Source of the DNA: Opitutales bacterium
GTDB taxonomy: Bacteria; Verrucomicrobiota; Verrucomicrobiia; Opitutales; Oceanipulchritudinaceae
Reading direction: 5' to 3'
Length of the DNA: 12,516 nucleotides
Assembly: GCA_007123395.1 (NCBI GenBank)
Contig: SKLD01000027.1
Span: 1-12,516 of the forward strand
Both the position numbers and the translations under genes were made by a program. This document shows, piece by piece, positions 7,380 to 12,516 of this stretch. The first letter of the stretch is position 1; every line of letters starts with the position of its first letter. Under the pieces are notes generated by a model. It was not told the origin of the DNA. It did not search any database and saw nothing but the letters and a program-made list of their open reading frames with translations.

Positions 7380-8018
7380 TCACAGGCCCGACTGATTGAT
7401 CCGGGTACCGTAGAGGCGGTCGCCGAAATCACCGAGACCGGGGCAGATGAACTTGCGCGGGTCCAGTTCGCGGTCGAGCGCGGCGGCGTAGACCGGAACA
7501 TCCGGAAACGCCGCGCCGAGGCGCTCCGCCCCCTCCGGTGCAGCGACGATACAGAGGAAACGGATCATCGCCGCGCCCGCTTCGCGCACACGCCGGACCG
7601 CCCGCACGGCGGAGCCCCCCGTCGCCAGCATAGGGTCGACGACAAAGACCGGACGGTCCTCCACCGGCGGCAGCTTGCAATAGTATGAATGCGCCTCCGC
7701 CGTTGTCTCGTCCCGCTCAAGGCCGATGTAGCCGATCGAGACGTCCGGCAGTTGCCGTGTGAACGCCTCCAGCATCCCGAGGCCCGCGCGCAGCACCGCC
7801 ACGGCAACGACATCGGTGGACAGTTCCTCGCCCTCCGTTTCTTCAAGCGGCGTGCGCACGCGCACGCGCCGCGTCGGCAGCTCCCGCGTGGCCTCCGTCA
7901 GGAGCAGGCTGGTGAGCCGGTGGGAATATACCCGGAACGCCTCCGGACGTGTCGTTTCGTCGCGCAGGCGGGTCACGTAGTGCCGCCCGAGCGGATGATC
8001 AAGAAGGTGAAGGGCCAT
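7380..8018 (-). CDS. upp: Uracil phosphoribosyltransferase
   Basis: This 212-residue enzyme makes UMP from uracil and PRPP in the cytoplasm (pyrimidine salvage). The PRPP-binding loop VVDPMLATGGSA is at 126-137, and the uracil-binding segment FICPGLGDFGDRLYGT is at 190-205. AVAVLRAGLGM at 73-82 is another family signature. Length is typical. The usual GDAGD in the uracil site reads GDFGD here, a mild deviation. The ATG at 8018 matches the family N-terminus (HPL..HYVTRLRD), although its ribosome site is weak. The gene converges with pyrD, so salvage and de novo genes are adjacent but oppositely transcribed. A hairpin with a T-run in the leader may control it. Confidence 0.96.
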   Translation of the reverse strand: MALHLLDHPLGRHYVTRLRDETTRPEAFRVYSHRLTSLLLTEATRELPTRRVRVRTPLEETEGEELSTDVVAVAVLRAGLGMLEAFTRQLPDVSIGYIGLERDETTAEAHSYYCKLPPVEDRPVFVVDPMLATGGSAVRAVRRVREAGAAMIRFLCIVAAPEGAERLGAAFPDVPVYAAALDRELDPRKFICPGLGDFGDRLYGTRINQSGL

Positions 8019-8039
8019 TTGCCGTCACGGTGAGCGACG

Positions 8040-8067
8040 AAAAACCAAGCGGCAAGCCCTCTTGCCG
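8040..8067 (-). terminator. Terminator-like hairpin in the upp leader (possible attenuator)
   Basis: Read on the minus strand, CGGCAAG-AGGG-CTTGCCG is a perfect 7-bp hairpin (8067-8050), followed by CTTGG and then five T residues (8044-8040). It ends about 21 nt before the upp start codon and points toward it. No minus-strand gene ends just upstream, so either it regulates upp by early termination or it is a 5' stabilising hairpin. A weak promoter-like pair, TGGTCA and TTTATT with 17-nt spacing, lies just upstream. The T-run starts 5 nt after the stem, which is not ideal. Confidence 0.45.
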
Positions 8068-8173
8068 GGAGGACGAATAAACCCGCCATCGAGCGGTATG
8101 ACCACCGGCGCCACCGCAACGCGATAGCGAATGCGGCTTCCGCCGCGGATCCCAAGTTTGCGCAGGTTTTGCC

Positions 8174-8202
8174 TTGACCGGTTCGGCGCGGCGCACCTTA
8201 CT
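8174..8202 (+). promoter_or_regulatory. Putative promoter of the tRNA-Pro gene
   Basis: TTGACC (8174-8179) matches the -35 consensus at five of six bases. CTTACT (8197-8202) follows after 17 nt and is a weaker -10 (three of six). The implied start is near 8209, a few bases before the mature tRNA 5' end at 8216. Confidence 0.45.
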
Positions 8203-8215
8203 GCGGTGTTTTGTT

Positions 8216-8292
8216 CGGGCTGTAGCGCAGTCTGGTAGCGCACTTGCATGGGGTGCAAGGGGTCGCTGGTTCGAATCCAGTCAGCCCGACCA
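8216..8292 (+). tRNA. tRNA-Pro (anticodon GGG)
   Basis: A complete cloverleaf can be drawn. The acceptor stem is CGGGCTG/CAGCCCG and the D stem is GCGC/GCGC. The anticodon stem is CTTGC/GCAAG with loop ATGGGGT, giving anticodon GGG at 8250-8252. The variable loop has 5 nt, and the T arm is GCTGG-TTCGAAT-CCAGT. The C1-G72 pair with A73 is typical of bacterial tRNA-Pro. The 3' CCA is encoded in the DNA. Six T residues follow immediately (8293-8298) and may aid termination. The tRNA stands alone and reads codon CCC (and CCU by wobble). Confidence 0.97.
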
Positions 8293-8378
8293 TTTTTTCC
8301 GCGCGGTTACTTTTGCCGGGACGATGTCCGTTGGCTGCGGCGAAGACCTATCGTCTCCGTTGGGAGCGGGTTGCCTTG

Positions 8379-8420
8379 ACGGAGGGAGGCAGACGGCCTT
8401 TGCCGGGTCTGCCTGTCCGT
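8379..8420 (+). other. Large interrupted hairpin between tRNA and sulfatase
   Basis: Arms ACGGA/TCCGT (8379-8383, 8416-8420), AGGCAGAC/GTCTGCCT (8387-8394, 8407-8414) and GGC/GCC around loop CTTT form a 16-bp stem with small bulges. No T-run follows in either direction, so it is not a clear intrinsic terminator. It lies in the 210-bp stretch 8293-8502, where I see no gene. It could be a repeat element, an RNA-processing site or a regulatory structure in the sulfatase leader. Confidence 0.55.
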
Positions 8421-8502
8421 GAGTTTGCCGTTCCCCATCCTCGGATCTTTCCGCGCACCGTTGGGGCTTGCCTGACGCCCGGATTGCTGCGGATCTGTGA
8501 CG

Positions 8503-10071
8503 ATGTCCGTTGATCGACCCAACTTCCTTTTCATCACCTCCGACCAGCAGCACTGGACCACGCTCGGGGTGATCAATCCGCTCATTCAAACGCCGAACCT
8601 CGACCGGCTCGCGCGCATGGGCACGCGCTACAACCGCGCTTACTGTCCGAACCCGACCTGCACGCCGACGCGCGCCTCGCTCATCACCGGATTGTATCCT
8701 TCCCAGCACGGGGCATGGAGCCTCGGGACGAAGCTTGACGAAAGCCTGCCCACGGTCGGGGGAATATTGTCCGGGGAAGGCTATGCCACCCACTTGATCG
8801 GCAAGGCGCATTTCCAACCCCTTGCGTCCGTGCCGGACCAGACGAGTATCGAGTGCCAACCGGTCTTGCGCGACCTCGACTTTTGGCGGCGGTTCAATGG
8901 TCCGTGGTACGGCTTCGACCGCGTCGAGATGGCCCGTAACCACGCCGACGAGTCCCATGCCGGGCAGCACTATGCCTTATGGTTGGAGGAAAAGGGCCTG
9001 AAGGACTGGGCGGACTATTTTCAGCCCGTGCCGGGTTCGGGCCGGCCCTCGCCGAAGTGTCCGACCGCGCCCTACCAAACGCGCTACCGCCGCACCGATC
9101 TGAAGCGCGCATGGCAGCTCCCGGAGGAACTGCACTACTCCGTCTGGACGGCGGAGCGCTCCATCGCGTGCATGCGCGAGGCCGTCGGACAGGGAAAGCC
9201 CTTTTTCACATGGGCCAGTTTCCATGACCCGCACCCGCCCTACACCGTGCCGGAGCCCTTCGCGAGCATGTACCGCCCCGAAGACATGCCGATTGGGCGC
9301 TACGCGGAGGGCGAATTCGACCGCATGACCCCGTGGCACCGGGAGGCCCGCCGCCCGCCCGGAGAGGCCGATTTCAGCGGTTGCGATCAATCCGGATTCG
9401 GTATCCACGGCGGACACTCCCACATCCACGACGAGGACGAACTGCGCGCCGACATGGCCTGCTACTACGGCATGATCACGCTCATGGACCGTGAGATCGG
9501 CAAGATGTTCGCCGCTCTCGACGAGCTGGAGCTGTGGGACTCGACCGTCATCGTTTTCACCACCGATCACGGCCACTTCCTCGGTCAGCACGGGCTCATC
9601 GCGAAGGCGATTTTCAACTACGAAGACGTCATCAAAGTGCCGATGATTGTGAAGGCGCCCGGCCAAAGCGGCGGCGGCACCGCTTCCGACGCTCTGCAGT
9701 CCCTCGTCGATTACACACCCACCTTCCTCGAAGCCGCCGGGTTGTCCGTGCCCTCCGGCATGACCGGTCTGAGCCAGTGGGACGTGTGGACCGGCCGGAA
9801 AACCAAGGTGCGCGACAACGTCATCGTCGAGCACCGCTTCCAGCCCGACCTTCCGCACCTGCGCACCTACGTGGACGACCGATGGAAGCTTACCCTCTGG
9901 CGGGATCAGAAGTACGGAGAGCTGTTCGACCTGCGGGAAGACCCGGACGAACGTCGCAATCTCTGGGATGATCCGGCCGCCCGCGATGTGAAAGCGGACG
10001 TCCTCCTGAGATACGCCTATGCCGAAATGGCACGCGAACCCATGCGCTATGCGCGGATCGCGGGCGCGTGA
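8503..10071 (+). CDS. Type I (formylglycine) sulfatase, no signal peptide
   Basis: This 522-residue member of the alkaline-phosphatase superfamily hydrolyses a sulfate ester. The sulfatase signature CTPTR (53-57) fits CxPxR, with C53 to be converted to formylglycine by a maturase encoded elsewhere. Other active-site elements are NFLFITSDQQ (8-16), GKAHF (100-104), FHDPHPPY (240-247), TTDHGHFLGQHG (353-364) and the downstream lysine in IAKAIF. The protein begins directly with the first beta-strand and has no signal peptide, so it is probably cytoplasmic. That would suit small or imported sulfated sugars rather than intact polysaccharides. The substrate cannot be read from sequence. I use ATG 8503. 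A GTG two codons upstream (8497) is also possible. No transporter or glycosidase gene is adjacent. Confidence 0.93.
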   Translation: MSVDRPNFLFITSDQQHWTTLGVINPLIQTPNLDRLARMGTRYNRAYCPNPTCTPTRASLITGLYPSQHGAWSLGTKLDESLPTVGGILSGEGYATHLIGKAHFQPLASVPDQTSIECQPVLRDLDFWRRFNGPWYGFDRVEMARNHADESHAGQHYALWLEEKGLKDWADYFQPVPGSGRPSPKCPTAPYQTRYRRTDLKRAWQLPEELHYSVWTAERSIACMREAVGQGKPFFTWASFHDPHPPYTVPEPFASMYRPEDMPIGRYAEGEFDRMTPWHREARRPPGEADFSGCDQSGFGIHGGHSHIHDEDELRADMACYYGMITLMDREIGKMFAALDELELWDSTVIVFTTDHGHFLGQHGLIAKAIFNYEDVIKVPMIVKAPGQSGGGTASDALQSLVDYTPTFLEAAGLSVPSGMTGLSQWDVWTGRKTKVRDNVIVEHRFQPDLPHLRTYVDDRWKLTLWRDQKYGELFDLREDPDERRNLWDDPAARDVKADVLLRYAYAEMAREPMRYARIAGA

Positions 10072-10089
10072 ACCCCGGCCCCGCGAAAG

Positions 10090-10106
10090 GAAAACCGCGG
10101 GTTTTC
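10090..10106 (+). terminator. Probable terminator after the sulfatase gene
   Basis: GAAAACC-GCG-GGTTTTC is a perfect 7-bp hairpin with a 3-nt loop, beginning 19 nt after the sulfatase stop. The T residues are within the right arm (GGTTTTC), so the signal could work in both directions, but the stem is short. Confidence 0.45.
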
Positions 10107-10137
10107 GAGTGGTGGCAACGGTTGATGGCACCTTCCC

Positions 10138-10150
10138 GCGGTTGAACCGC
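10138..10150. promoter_or_regulatory. 13-bp perfect palindrome upstream of the M48 protease gene
   Basis: GCGGTTGAACCGC is symmetrical around its central G and lies 74 bp before the protease start codon. Its size and symmetry fit a dimeric repressor site, but there is no other support, and GC-rich DNA yields such palindromes by chance. Confidence 0.25.
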
Positions 10151-10224
10151 ATGCGGCGACACCGCGCAGCGCCATTGAACCTTGACCCCCGCGTGCCGCG
10201 AGGATGCGCTGAAGGTTTGCGCAG

Positions 10225-11481
10225 ATGAATACTATACTCGTTGTTTTCGTGGTCTTGCTGTTGGCGAAGCTCGCCGCGCAGTTGTGGCTGGAGTTGGAGA
10301 ACCGTCGGTCCGTCCTCGCGGCGGCGGGCGAGGTGCCCGCCCCGTTCCGCGAGTTCATCGACGACGCGACCTACGACAAATCGGTGGCTTACACACTGGC
10401 GAAGAGCCGCTTCGGGATGTGGGAGATCGCCTTTAACGCGGCAGTCCTCGCCGTGGTTATCCTGAGCGGGTTTCTGCCGTGGATTTGGGGCGTGTTTGAA
10501 GGTCTGTGGGGCAGCGGGGTCTGGGCCGACGCCCTCACGCTTTTTGCCATCGGCATTGTCCTGAGCCTGCCGGGGATCCCGCTGGAGTATTACGAGCAGT
10601 TCAAACTCGAAGAGCGTTTCGGCTTCAACCGCAGCACGATCAGCCTGTGGATCACAGACAAAGTCAAAGGCTTGATCATCGGCGCCGTCCTCGGCATTCC
10701 GCTGCTTGCGCTCATTCTCTGGCTTGTCGGGCTCTCTCCCCTATGGTGGCTGTGGGCGTTTGCGGTGGTCTTTCTCTTTCAACTCGTCATGGTGGTGGTC
10801 TACCCGTCCGTGATCATGCCGCTCTTCAACAAATTCGAGGAACTGAAAGCGGGTGAACTGAAGGACCGTCTCTTCGCTCTCGCGGCGCGCACGGGTTTTA
10901 AGGCGCGCACCATTCTCGTCATGGACGGCAGTAAACGTTCGGCGCACTCGAATGCGTTTTTCGCCGGCTTCGGACGCTTCCGCCGCATCGTTTTGTTCGA
11001 CACGCTCATGGAACAGCTCGACGAGCGCCAGCTCGAAGCCGTCCTCGCCCATGAGATCGGACACTACAAGCTGGGGCACATTCCGCGCATCCTTCTTGTC
11101 GCGGCGGGCGGGCTCTTCCTCGCCTTCGCCGCCATCGGCTGGCTCGCCGCCAGCCCGTGGTTCGTCGAAGCCTTCGGATTCGCCTACGAGGCCGGACGCG
11201 TCGCTCCCGCGCTGCTTCTCTTCAGCCTCCTCAGCGGGCTTGTCACCTTCTGGTTCTCGCCGCTCTCCAACATCCTCTCCCGCAAGCACGAATACGAGGC
11301 CGACGCCTTTGCCCGCGATGCGATGGAGCGCGACCCCGCGCCGCTCATCGGTGCGCTGCGCAAGCTCAGCGAAAAGAACCTCAGCAACCTCACCCCGGCC
11401 CCCGTATACAGCCGCTTCTACTACTCGCACCCGACCCTGCTCGAACGCGAGACCGCTCTGCGCGGCGCTCCGGAAACCTGA
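10225..11481 (+). CDS. Ste24-type M48 membrane metalloprotease (CAAX protease 1 family)
   Basis: This 418-residue integral membrane zinc protease has the Ste24 layout. There is an N-terminal helix (about 2-20), further helices near 68-90, 103-120, 148-170 and 175-200, then the catalytic domain. HEIGH at 276-280 supplies the two zinc histidines and the catalytic glutamate. The third ligand is E356 in EYEADAFA (356-363), with D360 completing ExxxD. Two more helices lie between (about 288-308 and 326-345). The SHPTLLERE motif near 401-409 is also typical. Eukaryotic homologues trim prenylated proteins. Bacteria lack that substrate, and a role in membrane-protein quality control is inferred. AAGG lies 9 nt before the ATG. 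A zinc-ribbon gene follows 10 bp downstream. Confidence 0.94.
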   Translation: MNTILVVFVVLLLAKLAAQLWLELENRRSVLAAAGEVPAPFREFIDDATYDKSVAYTLAKSRFGMWEIAFNAAVLAVVILSGFLPWIWGVFEGLWGSGVWADALTLFAIGIVLSLPGIPLEYYEQFKLEERFGFNRSTISLWITDKVKGLIIGAVLGIPLLALILWLVGLSPLWWLWAFAVVFLFQLVMVVVYPSVIMPLFNKFEELKAGELKDRLFALAARTGFKARTILVMDGSKRSAHSNAFFAGFGRFRRIVLFDTLMEQLDERQLEAVLAHEIGHYKLGHIPRILLVAAGGLFLAFAAIGWLAASPWFVEAFGFAYEAGRVAPALLLFSLLSGLVTFWFSPLSNILSRKHEYEADAFARDAMERDPAPLIGALRKLSEKNLSNLTPAPVYSRFYYSHPTLLERETALRGAPET

Positions 11482-11491
11482 GGAATGGCCG

Positions 11492-11725
11492 ATGATTGTC
11501 GTCAGTTTCGAGGCCTTTGTCGTGTTCTTTCTTGTCGCCGGTCTCCTCGTCGTGGTCGGGCTCTGGCTCTTCTACGACTTGCGCGACAAAAGCTACTACG
11601 ACCGGCAGCGTAGCCTGCGCGCCCACCACTGCGTGCGCTGCGGCGCGCTCTACGCCAGCCGCGCCAAGACCGAGGTCGCCGCCTGCCCGGAGTGCGGTTT
11701 CGAAAACGCCTCGCTGCGCTTTTGA
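11492..11725 (+). CDS. Small membrane-anchored zinc-ribbon protein
   Basis: This 77-residue protein has one hydrophobic helix at about 6-28, a short charged stretch (DLRDKSYYDRQR), then a zinc-ribbon with two CxxC knuckles, C47/C50 and C65/C68, ending near the C-terminus. The topology suggests a ribbon held at the inner face of the membrane. GAGGA overlapping the protease stop codon lies 7 nt before the ATG, a good ribosome site that fixes this start. The 10-bp gap and shared strand imply co-transcription with the M48 protease, perhaps translationally coupled. I know no named family for it. Function is unknown, and a partnership with the protease is inferred from position only. Confidence 0.85.
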   Translation: MIVVSFEAFVVFFLVAGLLVVVGLWLFYDLRDKSYYDRQRSLRAHHCVRCGALYASRAKTEVAACPECGFENASLRF

Positions 11726-11834
11726 AACTGCCGGAAAGAAAATGATCCGCCCCGTCACATCCTCCTGCCTTGGATAGCCCGATAGCGGAGGGGCGGGGAG
11801 GTGTATCCAAATTCTTCATCGTTTTCCGGCAGTT
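11726..11834. repeat. 12-bp perfect inverted repeat flanking the dehydrogenase relic end
   Basis: AACTGCCGGAAA (11726-11737) and TTTCCGGCAGTT (11823-11834) are exact reverse complements, 85 nt apart. The left copy starts directly after the zinc-ribbon stop codon. The right copy lies within the relic reading frame, where it encodes part of ELPEN. Confidence 0.6.
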
Positions 11835-12021
11835 CGTAAATGAATTCGCGGTACTCCGTGGACTCGCCGCGGAAGAGGTAGGTGCCTTCGCGCCACGGCC
11901 AGCCGTAGTTCGCTCCGGCGGCAAGCAGGTTGACCTCCTCGACGTTGCGTTCGCCGGTGTCGTTGCCCACCCTGATGTGGAGGATGCCGTAATCGGGGCT
12001 TCCTGGAACGGCGATTTCGTT
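11755..12021 (-). pseudogene. Relic of a PQQ-dependent glucose/sorbosone-type dehydrogenase
   Basis: An open stretch of 88 codons reads SPDYGILHI, then RNVEEVNLL, then AAGANYGWPWREGTYLF, which fits the conserved EEvN(l/i)...GxNYGWP..EG region of glucose/sorbosone dehydrogenases (six-bladed propeller, usually periplasmic). Intact family members are several times longer. Here an in-frame TAA (12024-12022) ends homology upstream, and a stop at 11755-11757 cuts it soon after PPLRY. There is no start codon or signal peptide. A GTG at 11970 could open a 71-codon frame, but it would lack most of the fold. I therefore call it a gene remnant between the zinc-ribbon gene and the transposase. Confidence 0.75.
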
Positions 12022-12044
12022 TTACTTTGTCGGAATTACGCTGA

Positions 12045-12060
12045 CCGCCGACAGAGGCGG
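12045..12060 (-). other. Small hairpin downstream of the transposase gene
   Basis: Read on the minus strand, CCGCC-TCTGTC-GGCGG forms a 5-bp stem with a 6-nt loop, 10 nt after the transposase stop. No T-run follows. It may mark the end of the transposase unit or act as a weak terminator. Confidence 0.3.
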
Positions 12061-12069
12061 CAACGGGTT

Positions 12070-12516
12070 TCACTCCCTCGGATCCTCAAGGGCACAGTAA
12101 CCCGTCCGTGAACGCGCCACCGCGAGGTCCACATTGTCGAGCATCTCAACCGGACGGCACGGTGGCGGACGCTTCAACTTGGCAAGAATCCCCGCGCCTT
12201 CTCCCTCTTCCAGCCAGTCGCGCGTTCCCAGCGCCCGGCCCTCGGTGAGAAAGCGCGCGCGCAGCCGCAGCAACTCGTGCGGCTGCAGCTCTCCGCCGTC
12301 TTTCACCGCCTCCAACAACGCCGCCGCGTCGATGCGCGCGCCCGTGCCGTCGCCCTTCGCGCCCGCTCCCTTTCCGAGCATCAGTAGACGGTAGCACGCC
12401 AAAGCATCCGCCGTGTCCTTCGCCGCCGGAAAGCACGCCCCCAGCGCGCGGCAGAGAGTTTCATTCCCCGCCAGCGCCTCCGTGTAGCCGCACCAGCGGT
12501 AGTTCTCCGGCAGATC
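12070..12516 (-). CDS. REP-associated tyrosine transposase (RAYT), C-terminal part
   Basis: The right window edge cuts this minus-strand gene. The 148 visible residues are the C-terminal part of a TnpA-REP (Y1, HUH-type) transposase. Recognisable segments are LPENYRWCGYTEALAG at the cut edge, LRLRARFLTEGRALG and GTRDWLEE, which correspond to the family's RYFTDGVVIGSREFVE region, and a C-terminal ALEDPRE where relatives have LRDLR. The HUH motif and catalytic tyrosine lie upstream, outside the window, so activity cannot be judged. RAYTs are single-copy domesticated transposases that act on REP palindromes. The palindromic array at the left end of this window is a candidate target, as inference. 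Confidence 0.8.
   Translation of the reverse strand, partial: DLPENYRWCGYTEALAGNETLCRALGACFPAAKDTADALACYRLLMLGKGAGAKGDGTGARIDAAALLEAVKDGGELQPHELLRLRARFLTEGRALGTRDWLEEGEGAGILAKLKRPPPCRPVEMLDNVDLAVARSRTGYCALEDPRE

Noticed and set aside
7973..8089. 38-codon minus-strand frame overlapping the upp start, considered as a leader peptide
   Set aside because: It has no ribosome site and lacks a run of regulatory codons. Its openness is expected in this GC-rich DNA.
8977..10152. 391-codon minus-strand frame opposite the sulfatase
   Set aside because: Antisense shadow. The plus strand carries the intact sulfatase active site.

Overview
The window is a GC-rich stretch of bacterial chromosome carrying eight complete protein genes, one gene cut by the right edge, one gene relic, one tRNA and several palindromic elements. 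The gene mix fits a Gram-negative heterotroph: a DUF481-type outer-membrane protein ending in Phe, a membrane-associated class 2 PyrD, a type I sulfatase and a Ste24-type protease. The flavour of the partial REP-associated transposase at the right edge and the dispersed palindromes recall Verrucomicrobia of the Opitutae type. That placement is an inference from recall, not from a search.

Layout, left to right. Positions 1-412 hold a palindromic repeat array with a clear forward-forward-reverse higher-order order and two loop sizes (4 and 37 nt). Next is an orphan TrpB2-type tryptophan synthase beta chain (497-1861, +). Three minus-strand genes follow. A DUF481-like outer-membrane protein (1868-3118) converges on trpB2 with only 6 bp between the stops. 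An ABC-F ATPase (3292-5238) and an unrecognised protein with a long acidic tail (5272-6063) are 33 bp apart and look like one operon, transcribed acidic gene first. A divergent intergenic region (6064-6218) separates them from pyrD (6219-7283, +).

pyrD (de novo pyrimidine synthesis) and upp (uracil salvage, 7380-8018, -) converge, so two routes to UMP lie side by side. A hairpin followed by five T residues sits in the upp leader and could be an attenuator. A tRNA-Pro(GGG) with encoded CCA lies at 8216-8292. It is followed by a 210-bp gap containing a large interrupted hairpin, then a sulfatase without a signal peptide (8503-10071, +).

The right part holds a Ste24/M48 CAAX-type membrane protease (10225-11481, +) and a 77-residue membrane-anchored zinc-ribbon protein 10 bp downstream, apparently in the same operon. 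Beyond them is a decayed fragment of a PQQ-dependent sugar dehydrogenase on the minus strand. The window ends in the C-terminal part of a RAYT (TnpA-REP) transposase. The RAYT and the palindrome array suggest a REP-type system in this genome, although a direct link between the two is not shown here. No CRISPR array, prophage or obvious defence system was found. Most genes are ordinary housekeeping or membrane genes.
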